NCBI RefSeq assembly: GCF_023555495.1
Contig: NZ_JALCZO010000001.1
Location: forward strand, 558,001 to 622,000
DNA: 64,000 nucleotides
Direction of reading: 5' to 3'
Origin: Polaribacter sp. Z022
GTDB lineage: Bacteria; Bacteroidota; Bacteroidia; Flavobacteriales; Flavobacteriaceae
Position numbers and translations under genes: made by a program. Positions within the stretch are counted from its first letter, which is position 1. The number at the start of each line of letters is the position of its first letter. The notes below the pieces were generated by a model. That model had not been told where the DNA came from. It made no database searches and saw only the letters and a list, made by a program, of their open reading frames with translations. This document shows, piece by piece, positions 38,170-48,281 of the stretch.

Positions 38170-40023
38170 ATGAAAAATCATAAGATTAATTTCATATTTA
38201 CTATTTGTTTTATTTTTTGCATAGCGCCTTCAATCAATTCACAAACAATTTTTAAAGAAGTTTTTAAAGAATTTCCAAGACAAGAAAAAAATCTAAGAAA
38301 ATGGGATGCTCCTGTTGTGGCAGATTTAGATAAAGATGGTTATCCAGATTTATTAATAAATGATCACGGATTTGGAATTCAAGTTCAGTGGAATAACAAA
38401 GGAAAATTTGCAAAACCTTTTGATATTATTATGGGTGATTTACACGGACTTTCTGTGGGAGATTTTGATAATGATGGTCATTTAGAAGTAATAATGTCTA
38501 GAGGTGGAGGTTCTGGTAGTAATGCTAGAAATTCTAAAATCTATAAAGTTAAAGGGCGTAAATTTATTCCAATGGCAGATTTTAAAGACCCATTAGCATT
38601 AATGCGTGGTAGAACTGTAAAATTTGTAGACTTAGATAATGATGGAGATTTAGATTTATTAAATTTTGCATTTCCTGATGGAGCAAAAAAAGGAGCAAGT
38701 GAAAACTACATTTATGAAAATAATGGAGCAGGAGAGTTAATTTTACATGGAACAATTCCTGCAAGTAGAGTTAATGGTCAAAAAGTTTTAAACACAGATA
38801 TTAATAATGACAATATTATTGATATGATTGTTTATGGTTATGGAAACGTAATTGTTTACAAAGGAAATGGAGATTTAACTTTTACAGATATTACCAAAAA
38901 AGTTTTTCCTTATGATATTGATGAAGTAACAGGAATTGCAGAAATAGATTATGATAATGATGGTGATATGGACTTGTTTTTTACAAGAGGTCAAGAATTT
39001 AAAAAAGGAGAAACATTCTATAATAAAGAAACTAAAGATTTAGGTTTTTTCTCAAAAAGAGGCGTTTTAGAATTGGATGATTTTGTTTCTGGAGAAATCT
39101 TAGAGTTAGAAAACTTCCAATCTCAATGGCCAAATAACGATACCTATTTTATTGGTGAAGCTTCTTATGACTATACTTTTGATGGTGAAACGCATTCTGG
39201 AAAAGACATCAGTTTAAATATGAGTGATGCTTTAGGCTTTCCAGATAATCCAGATTATAAAGCTAAAAAAGGATGGTATATTGGTTATGTTGGAAATCAA
39301 AAATGGAGAATTTCTGGTTTTCTTTGGGCTCCAGTTACAGGAGTTATTCATAACGTAAAAAATTATAAAGAGTCTGCACATCCAAAAGCTAAAAATGATA
39401 TCCTATTAGAAAATAAAGGTTCTAAATTTATTGATGTTACTAAAAAAGCTAATGTGTTTTCAGAAGGTCATAATATGGCAGTAACAGTAGCAGATTACGA
39501 TAATAATGGATACAAAGATTTATTAGTAGTTAGAAGAGGAAAGTTAGTGTATGAAAATGAATCTATTCTGTATTTAAATAATGGTAAATCTTCATTTAAA
39601 GCACAAGAAGGTCATAATATTATTACTAAAGATTTAGGCGGAATTGGTATGGCTGTAGAAAGTATCGATTACAATAAAGACGGAAAAGTAGATGTTGTTA
39701 TTGGTGATGAAAGAGCAAAATGGCATTTGTTTAAAAATGGATTAACAAACAATAACAAGTCTTTAACTGTAGAAGTTAAAAACTCTAAAAAAGGAAATAT
39801 AAATCCTTTGGGAGCTTTAGTAACTATTAAATATTGTGGTACTACACAAATTCAAAGAGTAGGAACTTCTGCATCACAATACTCCTTAAATCACAATACT
39901 TTTGTGCACTTTGGTTTAGGTAATTGCAGTAAAACAATTAAAGTAAAAGTTACGTATTCTAATGGAGAAGTAATTGAAAAATCAGTAAAAAGTACTGCAA
40001 AAACAATAACAATAGGTAAGTAG
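38170..40023 (+). CDS. FG-GAP/VCBS repeat protein with ASPIC/UnbV C terminus
   Basis: 617 residues from ATG 38170, chosen over 38131 because it gives a proper signal peptide (MKNHKINFIFTICFIFCIAP). Several FG-GAP repeats with calcium-binding loops (DLDKDGYPDLL, DFDNDGHLEV, DLDNDGDLDLL, DYDNDGDMDLF, DYDNNGYKDLL, DYNKDGKVDVV) form a likely beta-propeller. A C-terminal ASPIC/UnbV domain (about 540-617) is present. It is probably a surface or periplasmic glycan-binding protein; no catalytic motif was seen. It is the first gene of the operon with two GH167-like genes, so it may help bind their substrate. Confidence 0.75.
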   Translation: MKNHKINFIFTICFIFCIAPSINSQTIFKEVFKEFPRQEKNLRKWDAPVVADLDKDGYPDLLINDHGFGIQVQWNNKGKFAKPFDIIMGDLHGLSVGDFDNDGHLEVIMSRGGGSGSNARNSKIYKVKGRKFIPMADFKDPLALMRGRTVKFVDLDNDGDLDLLNFAFPDGAKKGASENYIYENNGAGELILHGTIPASRVNGQKVLNTDINNDNIIDMIVYGYGNVIVYKGNGDLTFTDITKKVFPYDIDEVTGIAEIDYDNDGDMDLFFTRGQEFKKGETFYNKETKDLGFFSKRGVLELDDFVSGEILELENFQSQWPNNDTYFIGEASYDYTFDGETHSGKDISLNMSDALGFPDNPDYKAKKGWYIGYVGNQKWRISGFLWAPVTGVIHNVKNYKESAHPKAKNDILLENKGSKFIDVTKKANVFSEGHNMAVTVADYDNNGYKDLLVVRRGKLVYENESILYLNNGKSSFKAQEGHNIITKDLGGIGMAVESIDYNKDGKVDVVIGDERAKWHLFKNGLTNNNKSLTVEVKNSKKGNINPLGALVTIKYCGTTQIQRVGTSASQYSLNHNTFVHFGLGNCSKTIKVKVTYSNGEVIEKSVKSTAKTITIGK

Positions 40024-40057
40024 TATTAAAAAAACAATTAACTAAAAATCTTATAAA

Positions 40058-42439
40058 ATGATTCAAAAAAAGAAGTTTAATCTTGTAAAAAGCCTACTTT
40101 TTGTTTTTACAATTGTGTTTTTTATGTCTTGTGGTGAAGAAAATCCGCTTACAGCTGAAGCATTAAATAAAATAGACAAACTAGAAAGTTTAATGGATAA
40201 AGCTCAGTCTAATTCTATTGATGTAACTAGAGAAGAAACCACACTTTGGTTTGCTAAAGAGTTTTTAAAATTTGCAGATTATGATGAAGCTCACAAAGAA
40301 GATGTAGAAAAATTATTTGGTTATTATGCTCCATTATCGGCAGATAAAAAGAAAACCGCAGAAGAATTACCAGATTTTGAAAGAGGAAAAGTCATTGAGA
40401 TTTTAGATAAATCTATCAACGATTTAGAACAATTAATTGCTGGTAAAAGAACAAGAAGACCTGTTTCTAAAGTAGATTGGGAAAACATCGAAGTTGCAAA
40501 AGACATGTTTTTAAGTCATGGTAAACCTGTTTTCTTATACGATTATTTTTCTAAAACTGTAGGTAAACAACTTACAAACAAGAGCGTTTATAACGATCAT
40601 TTGGGTAATATTTATCATGGAGGTCAAAGACTGTATGATACAAATATGGATAGAGCAATCAATCCATATATTTTAAATGAAGATGGTACTTTTAATGAAA
40701 AAATAGACCTTATTACTGAGATTCCAGATACTAATGTTGGTTTTTTAATTCTTTGGAATATGGGTATGCCAGATTGGGTACACAAACAAGATCCAGACAT
40801 TGCAAAAGGACGTTCTTTGTTTACAGGTTTTGATATTGATAATCCTTTAGCCAGAAAAGTTTGGAGTGATGTTATTCAAAAAGCTGGAGCGCTTACAAAA
40901 GGTAAAAAAGTAACACAAATGGGGTATATTCTATCAAACGAACCTCACTGGTATTCAGAAAAAAATCATTGGACAGCTCGTTTTCATGAAATGACACAGC
41001 TTTCTTCTCATACCATTAACAAATTAAAAAAATGGTTAGAAGTTAAATATAATGGAAACATTAATAGCCTAAATAAAAACTGGAATACCTCTTTTAAAGA
41101 TTTTGCTTCGGTAGAAATTGAAGTGCCAATTGATAGAGCAAAAAGAGGAACACCAATTTGGTATGACTGGTGTAGATATAACATGGACAGAAGTATAGAT
41201 TGGTTTACATATTTACAAGGAGAATTGCATAAAACCAATCCAGATGCAGATACAAGTATCAAAATTATGCCAAATATGTTTACAGAAAATGCACGTTCTC
41301 ATGGTATAGATACAGAAGCGTTAACGGATTTAACATCTATGATTGGTAATGATGCAAAAATGAGAGAGCGTGATATTAGAAGTAAAAAACCAGAAGAATG
41401 GGAAGAAAGATATTCTTATTTCTGGGAAGAAATGAGTGTTGCTTATGATTTTATGGAATCTGTTTCTCCAGAAAAGATTCATTTTAATTCAGAATCACAC
41501 TTTTTATCTGCTTCTTGGTGGCGTAAATTAGATACCTCTGCAGATTATGTAAGAAGCACAACTTGGTTGGCAACTTTACATGGTATGGATGCACAATTAG
41601 CATGGTTTTGGGCTAGAGATCCAGATGGTTCTCCAGAAGATAGATTAGAAGGAGAATTAAATTTTTTCGATCCTGCATTAGCGGGTTCTATAGCTGGTTC
41701 TGTAAATCAACAGCCACAAGTTGCTAATGAATATACGCAGGTTATGATGGATTTAAATTCATATTCTGAAGAAATTTTTGCGTTAAGAAAACAAAGAAGA
41801 CCTATAAGATTATTCCACTCAGAAGCTTCAGCAATTAATAAGAAATTCCATATGAAACAACAATTTCATATGTATGAATCTTTATATTTTGAAGGATTTC
41901 CTGTAGGTTATGCAACTGAAAACATCATCAAAAAACAAGACAATTCATCTTGGGATGCTATTGTAGTTTACAAAACACCTTATGTAACTGAAGGAGAGTT
42001 TAACGCTTTACAAAGTTATTTAAACCAAGGAGGAACTGTAATTGTAGATAATAAAAACAGTTTGTCTTTAAATGAATATGGTCAAAAAAGAAGAGCATCT
42101 TTATCTAAAGGAAAAGGTAACTTAATTATTATTGGAGGAAAAGCATCTGTTGAAGACATTCAAAAAATAGCTTTAGAAAATATTAAAGAACATTTACCTG
42201 CAATTGCTTTAAAAGAAGATAATGGAACACATCATAAAGGTTGTGTTTGGAGGGTAGCAAAAAACCCTAAAGGAGGTTACGTTGTAAACATTTTAAATGT
42301 TGGAAAAAACAATGCTAAATTAAACCTAACTCTTAAAAATGGTGAAAAAGCAACTGTTACTAATATGATGAATGGTCAGAATTTAGGAAATGATTTTGAG
42401 CTGAAATCTAATGGTGTAATTTTAGTGGAAGTAAAATAA
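40058..42439 (+). CDS. GH167-like clan-A exo-glycosidase, lipoprotein (copy 1)
   Basis: 793 residues; signal ending FFMSCGEE. A helical N-terminal domain (about 25-150) precedes a TIM barrel (about 160-560). Putative acid/base Glu295 (SNEPHW, the Asn-Glu pair of clan GH-A) and nucleophile Glu479 (FNSESHF) follow. Next come a GH42-like trimerisation/flavodoxin-type domain (about 590-710, SYLNQGGTVIVD) and a small beta domain (about 730-793). Distant likeness to GH42 beta-galactosidase plus the setting suggests GH167, which releases neocarrabiose units from beta-carrageenan-type chains. The family assignment is tentative. It is tandem with a close paralogue 10 bp downstream. Confidence 0.65.
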   Translation: MIQKKKFNLVKSLLFVFTIVFFMSCGEENPLTAEALNKIDKLESLMDKAQSNSIDVTREETTLWFAKEFLKFADYDEAHKEDVEKLFGYYAPLSADKKKTAEELPDFERGKVIEILDKSINDLEQLIAGKRTRRPVSKVDWENIEVAKDMFLSHGKPVFLYDYFSKTVGKQLTNKSVYNDHLGNIYHGGQRLYDTNMDRAINPYILNEDGTFNEKIDLITEIPDTNVGFLILWNMGMPDWVHKQDPDIAKGRSLFTGFDIDNPLARKVWSDVIQKAGALTKGKKVTQMGYILSNEPHWYSEKNHWTARFHEMTQLSSHTINKLKKWLEVKYNGNINSLNKNWNTSFKDFASVEIEVPIDRAKRGTPIWYDWCRYNMDRSIDWFTYLQGELHKTNPDADTSIKIMPNMFTENARSHGIDTEALTDLTSMIGNDAKMRERDIRSKKPEEWEERYSYFWEEMSVAYDFMESVSPEKIHFNSESHFLSASWWRKLDTSADYVRSTTWLATLHGMDAQLAWFWARDPDGSPEDRLEGELNFFDPALAGSIAGSVNQQPQVANEYTQVMMDLNSYSEEIFALRKQRRPIRLFHSEASAINKKFHMKQQFHMYESLYFEGFPVGYATENIIKKQDNSSWDAIVVYKTPYVTEGEFNALQSYLNQGGTVIVDNKNSLSLNEYGQKRRASLSKGKGNLIIIGGKASVEDIQKIALENIKEHLPAIALKEDNGTHHKGCVWRVAKNPKGGYVVNILNVGKNNAKLNLTLKNGEKATVTNMMNGQNLGNDFELKSNGVILVEVK

Positions 42440-42449
42440 GAATAAAAAA

Positions 42450-44825
42450 ATGAAGAATTTAAAAGTATTGAAATATCTGTTAGTATTTATTGCTGTTTTT
42501 GTATTTGACTCATGCAAAAAAGTTAATCCTTTAGAAGAGGTTGCTTTAACTAAAATAAGCAAATTAGAGAGTTTAATGGAAACAGCAAAATCTAAATCCA
42601 TTGACGTAACTAGAGAAGAAACCACACTTTGGTTTGCAAATGAGTTTATAAAATTTGCAAATTGGGATGAAGCGCATAAAGAAGATATTGAAAGGTTATT
42701 TAGTTATTATTGGATTTATAAAAAAGACAAAAAAAAGTTAGCTGAAGAACTTCCAGATTTTGAAAGAAACAAAGTCATCGAAATCTTAGATAAATCTATA
42801 AACGATTTAGAACAATTAATTGCAGGTAACATAAAAAGAAGACCTGTTAATAAAGTAGATTGGGAAAATATTGAGGTGGTAAAAAACCAGTTTCTTAGCA
42901 ATGGAAAACCAGTATTTCTTTACGATTATTTTTCTAAAACTGTAGGACAACCGTTAACAAACAAGAGTATTTATAACGATCATTTAGGTGCAATTCATCA
43001 TGGAGGAAGTACTTTGTATGAAGTAAATCAAGATAGAGCTATAAACCCTTACCTACTTAAAGAAGATGGTACTTTTGATCAAGAAAAATTAAAACTGGTT
43101 ACAGATATTCCAGATACCAATGTTGGTTTTATGATTCTTTGGAATATGGGAATGCCAGATTGGGTACATAAAAAAGAACCTCAATTAGCAGACGGACGTT
43201 CATTATTTACAGGTTTTGATATTGATAACCCTCTAGCAAGAAAAGTTTGGAGTGATGTTATTCAAAAATCAGCTTCGTTACTTAAAGGGAAAAAAGTAAC
43301 GCAAATGGGTTATATTTTATCAAATGAACCTCACTGGTTTTCTGTAACAAAACATTGGACAGATCGTTATAATGAAATGGCTAAATTATCTACTTATACA
43401 ATAGATAAACTAAAAAAATGGCTAGATGTTAAGTATAATGGAAACATCAAAAATTTAAATAAAAATTGGAATACTTCATTCAAAGACTTTGCTTCTGTAG
43501 AAATTCAAATTCCTATGGATAGAGCATTGCGTGGAACACCAATTTGGTATGATTGGTGCAGATACAATATGGATAGAAGTATAGATTGGTTTACTTTTTT
43601 ACAAGGAGAACTTCATAAAGCTGATCCAAGTGCAGCTACAAATATTAAATTAATACCAAATCACCTTACTGAAGATTCACGTTCTCATGGTATAGATGTT
43701 GAAGCTTTAACAGATTTAACATCAATGATTGGTAGTGATGCAAAAATGAGAGAACGTAGCACAAGGAGTAAAGGTCCTGAAGAATGGGAAGAACGTTATT
43801 CGTATTTCTGGGAAGAAATGAGTGTTGCTTATGACTTTATGGAATCAGTATCGCCTAATAAAATTAATTTTAACTCAGAATCTCACTTTTTGTCAGGTTC
43901 ACATTGGAGAAAATTGGATACTTCAATAGATTTTGTAAGAAGTACTACTTGGTTGGCAACTTTACATGGTATGGATGCACAATTAGCATGGTTTTGGGCA
44001 AGAGATCCAGATGGTTCCCCAGAAGATAGGTTAGAAGGTGAGTTGAGCTTTTTTGACCAAGCCTTGGCAGGATCTTATGCGGGTTCTGCAAACATGCAAC
44101 CTCATGTTGCTAATGAATATGCTCAAATTATGATGGATTTAAATTCTTTTTCAGAAGAAGTATATGCAGTTCGTGATCAAAGAAGACCAATTCGTTTATT
44201 TTATTCAGAAACTTCTGCTATTGTTAAAAAGCATCATATGAAACAAATGTTTCCTTTGTATGAATCATTGTATTTTGAAGGATTTCCTGTAGGATATGCA
44301 ACTGAAAACATCATCAAAAAACAAGATAATAGCAATTGGGATGTAGTTGTGGTTTACAAAACACCTTATGTAACAGATGGAGAGTTTAATGCTTTACAAA
44401 GTTATTTAAACCAAGGAGGAACCATAATTGTAGATAATAAAAACAGTTTGTCTTTAAATGAATATGGTCAAAAAAGAAGAAAATTTTTATCTAAAGGAAA
44501 AGGGAATATAATTATAGTTGGTGGTGAAGCTTCAGTAGCAGATATTCAAAAAATTGCACTAGAAAATGTTAAAGAAAGTTTACCAGCTGTAACATTACAA
44601 GAAGATAATGGAACACACCATAAAGGATGTGTTTGGAGAGTTGCTAAAAATCCAAAAGGAGGATTTATTGTTAATGTATTAAACATTGGTAAAAACAGCG
44701 CAAAATTAAATTTTACGCTTAAAAATGGTAAAAAAGCAACAATTACCAATATGATGAATGGTCAAAATATTGGTAGTGATTTTGAATTAAAATCTAATGG
44801 AATATTGCTTTTAGAAGTAAAATGA
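42450..44825 (+). CDS. GH167-like clan-A exo-glycosidase, lipoprotein (copy 2)
   Basis: 791 residues, closely similar to copy 1 along its whole length (shared IPDTNVGF, GRSLFTGFDIDNPLARKVWS, SYLNQGGT and others). Signal ending VFDSCKK. Putative acid/base Glu293 (SNEPHW) and nucleophile Glu477 (FNSESHF). Differences cluster near the substrate-facing loops: SASWWRK in copy 1 becomes SGSHWRK, and MPNMFTENA becomes IPNHLTEDS. The copies may therefore accept different sulfation or chain ends. The preceding gene ends 10 bp upstream, so they are co-expressed. Confidence 0.65.
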   Translation: MKNLKVLKYLLVFIAVFVFDSCKKVNPLEEVALTKISKLESLMETAKSKSIDVTREETTLWFANEFIKFANWDEAHKEDIERLFSYYWIYKKDKKKLAEELPDFERNKVIEILDKSINDLEQLIAGNIKRRPVNKVDWENIEVVKNQFLSNGKPVFLYDYFSKTVGQPLTNKSIYNDHLGAIHHGGSTLYEVNQDRAINPYLLKEDGTFDQEKLKLVTDIPDTNVGFMILWNMGMPDWVHKKEPQLADGRSLFTGFDIDNPLARKVWSDVIQKSASLLKGKKVTQMGYILSNEPHWFSVTKHWTDRYNEMAKLSTYTIDKLKKWLDVKYNGNIKNLNKNWNTSFKDFASVEIQIPMDRALRGTPIWYDWCRYNMDRSIDWFTFLQGELHKADPSAATNIKLIPNHLTEDSRSHGIDVEALTDLTSMIGSDAKMRERSTRSKGPEEWEERYSYFWEEMSVAYDFMESVSPNKINFNSESHFLSGSHWRKLDTSIDFVRSTTWLATLHGMDAQLAWFWARDPDGSPEDRLEGELSFFDQALAGSYAGSANMQPHVANEYAQIMMDLNSFSEEVYAVRDQRRPIRLFYSETSAIVKKHHMKQMFPLYESLYFEGFPVGYATENIIKKQDNSNWDVVVVYKTPYVTDGEFNALQSYLNQGGTIIVDNKNSLSLNEYGQKRRKFLSKGKGNIIIVGGEASVADIQKIALENVKESLPAVTLQEDNGTHHKGCVWRVAKNPKGGFIVNVLNIGKNSAKLNFTLKNGKKATITNMMNGQNIGSDFELKSNGILLLEVK

Positions 44826-44847
44826 TAATTAAATAAAATACATGTAA

Positions 44848-44892
44848 AATGAACTTATAGAGTAAATTAACTCCATAAGTTCATTTTTTTTT
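44848..44892 (+). terminator. Terminator after GH167-like copy 2
   Basis: AATGAACTTAT and ATAAGTTCATT (with inner GAGT/ACTC) form a stem followed by about ten T residues; strong. Confidence 0.9.
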
Positions 44893-44938
44893 TGCAGTTT
44901 AAAATTTAGTATAACTAGTTTAATACAGTCATTACATT

Positions 44939-46753
44939 ATGAGAATTAAAACAACTCTAATCCTATGCTTTTTTACAATTTCATTTTTGCAAGCTCAACA
45001 TTTAGATTTGCCAAAAAATATAACACCAAAAGATAGAATTGCTTTTGCATTATATACAGTTCATGAAAACACTGTAAAATTAACAGCACAATTTCATCCT
45101 ATAAAAAACTTTGAACCTTTTGAAGCAACTTTAGAGATTCAAAAAAATGGAAAATGGGTAGAAAAAGCTAAAACAGCAATTCAATATCCAGGTTATACTG
45201 CTCATTTCAGGTTAGAAAATTGGGATGACACCAAAGAAGCTAAATATAGGGTAGTGCATAACAACAAAGCTTTTTATGATGGAATTATTCGTAAAAATCC
45301 AATTTATAAAGATAATTTTATTTTAGCGGCCTTAACATGTAATTCTATTTACCCAAAACACGGAGGAGATATCCCTAAAACAGATATTGTAGAAAATCTT
45401 AAAAAATTACAACCAGATTTATTATTCTTTTCTGGAGACCAGGTTTATGACCATAGTCAGCATTATTTGTATTGGTTAAAATTTGGTAGAGATTTTGGAG
45501 AGATTATTAGAAACACTCCTACCATTTGTATTGTTGATGATCATGATGTTGGTCAAGGAAACATTTGGGGAAATGGTGGTATAAAAAGTAAAGATAGAAG
45601 AGGTGTTAATGGTGGATATTATATGCCTGTAGAATATGTAAAAGAAGTAGAAAGAGCCCAAACAAGTCACTTGCCAGATCCTTATGATGCAACTCCAATA
45701 GCACAAGGAATTGGCGTGTATTATACTGATTTAAATTGGGGAGGAATCAGTTTTGCAATCTTAGAAGATAGGAAATTTAAATCAGGTCCAGGTAGAGTTT
45801 TTAAGCACAAAGGAAAAGCAATCGATGCAATTTTTGACCCAACTGTTGATACTAAAAAGTTTGACAATCCAGAAGCGAAACTACTTGGAGACAGACAACT
45901 AAAATTTTTAGAAGATTGGACTACAGATTGGGAAAATGCAGAAATGAAAACAGTTTTATCTCAAACCGTTTTTGCTATGGTAAATAATTATACAGGTAAA
46001 CACGATAGAGAAATTATTGCAGATTTTGATACTAATGGATGGCCTCAAACAGGTAGAAATAAAGCTTTGTCTGTTATTAGAAAAAGTTTTTCACCTATGA
46101 TAGGCGGGGATCAACATTTGGCAACTTTTGTAAAACACGGTGTAGATGATTGGGGAGATGCTGGTTATTCATTTGTAACTCCTGCAATTGCAAATTATTG
46201 GATGCGTTGGTGGGATCCAAAAAAACCTGGAGCAAATAGAGATAAAAAAGCACCTTATTATACGGGTGATTTCTTAGATGGTTTTCAAAATAAAATAACC
46301 GTTAAAGCTGTTGCAAACCCTTCATCAGAAGAAATAAAACAAGGAGGAAAATTATCTACTAGAGTTGCTGGTTTTGGAGTGATTACGTATAACAAACCAA
46401 ACAGAACGATCACTTTTGATTGCTGGGGAAGAAATATTGATATAACAAACCCAAAGAGCAAACAATACAAAGGGTGGCCAATTACAATTTCTCAGTTTGA
46501 TAATTTTAATCCTAAAAAAGCATTCTTTTTACCAAAACTTGAGGTTTCTAAAGAAAATCAAGTAGTAACTGTTAGAAAAAGTAGTTCAAAAGAAGTGATT
46601 TCATCTGTTAGAATTAAAGGGAAAAAATATCAACCTAAAGTATTAGAAGAAGGAATTTATGATATTGAAATTGGAGAAGGAAAGAACCAAAAGCAGTTCT
46701 TTAAAATTCTAGCTTCTCAAAAGAATCGAAAAAAGTTAAAAATCAAAATATAA
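44939..46753 (+). CDS. PhoD-like metallophosphatase, secreted
   Basis: 604 residues with a Sec signal (ILCFFTISFLQAQ). An N-terminal Ig-like beta domain (about 25-125) precedes the metallophosphatase domain, with metal-binding motifs LTCNS, SGDQVYDH, VDDHDVGQGN and GGDQHL of the PhoD superfamily. A C-terminal beta region follows to residue 604. PhoD enzymes are phosphomono/diesterases using Ca/Fe; why one sits between galactanases and sulfatases is unclear. It could remove phosphate from algal material or have shifted to sulfate esters. The next sulfatase gene begins 4 bp after its stop, so the two are co-translated. Confidence 0.75.
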   Translation: MRIKTTLILCFFTISFLQAQHLDLPKNITPKDRIAFALYTVHENTVKLTAQFHPIKNFEPFEATLEIQKNGKWVEKAKTAIQYPGYTAHFRLENWDDTKEAKYRVVHNNKAFYDGIIRKNPIYKDNFILAALTCNSIYPKHGGDIPKTDIVENLKKLQPDLLFFSGDQVYDHSQHYLYWLKFGRDFGEIIRNTPTICIVDDHDVGQGNIWGNGGIKSKDRRGVNGGYYMPVEYVKEVERAQTSHLPDPYDATPIAQGIGVYYTDLNWGGISFAILEDRKFKSGPGRVFKHKGKAIDAIFDPTVDTKKFDNPEAKLLGDRQLKFLEDWTTDWENAEMKTVLSQTVFAMVNNYTGKHDREIIADFDTNGWPQTGRNKALSVIRKSFSPMIGGDQHLATFVKHGVDDWGDAGYSFVTPAIANYWMRWWDPKKPGANRDKKAPYYTGDFLDGFQNKITVKAVANPSSEEIKQGGKLSTRVAGFGVITYNKPNRTITFDCWGRNIDITNPKSKQYKGWPITISQFDNFNPKKAFFLPKLEVSKENQVVTVRKSSSKEVISSVRIKGKKYQPKVLEEGIYDIEIGEGKNQKQFFKILASQKNRKKLKIKI

Positions 46754-46757
46754 AGTT

Positions 46758-48239
46758 ATGAATATAAACATTTCAAAAGTATGTAAAACTTTAATTTGCA
46801 TCACTTTTTTTAGCCTAACAAGTTGTAAAGCACAAACAAATAGTCCTAATATTCTTTTAGTTCTATGTGATGATTTAGGGTATGCAGATGTCGGTTTTAA
46901 TGGTTCTGTAGATATTAACACACCAGAATTAGATAAATTAGCAACTAATGGTGCCAAATTTACATCTGCTTATGTTGCACATCCATTTTGTGGCCCAAGT
47001 AGAGCAGCTTTATTAACAGGTAGGTATTCTCAAGAAATAGGCGCACCATTTAATCTGCATAGTAATTCTAGTCAAAATGATGCTGATAATATGGGGGTTC
47101 CATTAAAAGAAACCTTTATGTCTAAAGCATTACAAGATGCAGGATATTATACAAGTGCTATTGGAAAATGGCATGTTGGTGCAGCTCCAAAATATCATCC
47201 AAATAAAAGAGGATTTGATAATTTTTATGGATTTTTAGGAGGAGGTCATAATTATTTTCCTGAAAAATATAGAAAGCAATATGAAGCACAAAAGAAAGCT
47301 GGAGTTAAAGAAATTAGAGATTATATTCTGCCTTTAGAACACAATAATAAAGAAGTTAGAGAAACAGAATATATAACTGATGCTTTGTCTAGAGAAGCAA
47401 TTAACGATATTAAAAAAGCGGCTTCAAAAAAGGCTCCTTTTTTTATGTATTTAGCTTATAATGCACCTCATGTACCTTTAGAAGCTAAAGAAGAAGATTT
47501 AAAGCTATTTTCTCATATTAAAGATAAAGATAGAAGAACTTATGCAGCTATGGTTTATGCTGTTGATAGAGGAATGGGTAATATTGTTAAAGCTTTAAAA
47601 GAAACCAATCAATATGAAAATACTTTAATTGTTTTTTTAAGTGATAATGGTGGAAACACAGATAAGGGCGCTAATAATTTTCCGTTAAAAGGAAGAAAAG
47701 GAGATGCTTGGGAAGGTGGTTATAGATCGCCAATGTTTTTTCACTGGCCTAATAAAATAGCAAAAGGAATTACATTTAATTATCCGGTTTCTGCACTCGA
47801 TCTTTACCCAACTTTTGTAGCCTTAGCAAATACTCAAGTTCCAAAAGGAAAGAAATTAAGTGGTAAAAACATACTAAATCATGTTGTAAATAATACAGAA
47901 CCTTATAAAGATGAAATGATTTATTGTTTACGCTATAGACATGGTTTTGCAGATGTAGGCGCAAGAAAAGGTGATTGGAAAATTACAAGAATGGGTAATG
48001 AACCTTGGAGAATAACCAATATTAACAAAGATATTGGTGAAAAGAAAAATTTAAGCGGAAGATATCCTGAAAAACTTAAAGAGATGGTTTTAGAAACTGA
48101 AAAATGGACAGAAAATTTTATATATCCCTTATGGTTTTATTCTGCAAAAGATGAAGAATTATGGAGCGATGGAAGAATGCCTCAATTTTCAGAAACATTT
48201 GTAATTGATAAGCTAGTACAACCTGCCTCAAAAAAATAA
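46758..48239 (+). CDS. S1 sulfatase, exported, GFLGGGHNYF group
   Basis: 493 residues, with a signal ending SLTSCKAQ (lipobox-like). Motifs: LCDDLGYAD, formylglycine site C78-G-P-S-R, GKWHVG, GFYGFLGGGHNYF-type loop, FLSDNGG. It is highly similar to the sulfatase at 10593 (shared LEAKEEDLKLFSHIKDK and RRTYAAMVYAVDRG) and to the sulfatase half of the fusion protein, so it arose by duplication within the locus. It probably removes the same sulfate class from differently sized oligosaccharides. It is coupled to the PhoD-like gene upstream and faces the convergent regulator. Confidence 0.85.
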   Translation: MNINISKVCKTLICITFFSLTSCKAQTNSPNILLVLCDDLGYADVGFNGSVDINTPELDKLATNGAKFTSAYVAHPFCGPSRAALLTGRYSQEIGAPFNLHSNSSQNDADNMGVPLKETFMSKALQDAGYYTSAIGKWHVGAAPKYHPNKRGFDNFYGFLGGGHNYFPEKYRKQYEAQKKAGVKEIRDYILPLEHNNKEVRETEYITDALSREAINDIKKAASKKAPFFMYLAYNAPHVPLEAKEEDLKLFSHIKDKDRRTYAAMVYAVDRGMGNIVKALKETNQYENTLIVFLSDNGGNTDKGANNFPLKGRKGDAWEGGYRSPMFFHWPNKIAKGITFNYPVSALDLYPTFVALANTQVPKGKKLSGKNILNHVVNNTEPYKDEMIYCLRYRHGFADVGARKGDWKITRMGNEPWRITNINKDIGEKKNLSGRYPEKLKEMVLETEKWTENFIYPLWFYSAKDEELWSDGRMPQFSETFVIDKLVQPASKK

Positions 48240-48248
48240 ATAAACCTT

Positions 48249-48281
48249 ATTTAAAAAAAGGACTTACTTCCTTTTTAAATA
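48249..48281. terminator. Bidirectional terminator between convergent genes
   Basis: TTTAAAAAAAGGA and TTCCTTTTTAAA pair around CTTAC, giving T runs on both strands. Its right end overlaps the stop codon of the minus-strand regulator. Confidence 0.75.

Noticed and set aside
44842-44867. ATGTAAAA/GAGTAAAT pair before the PhoD-like gene
   Set aside because: 18-bp spacing, and the words are part of the terminator hairpin stem and loop.
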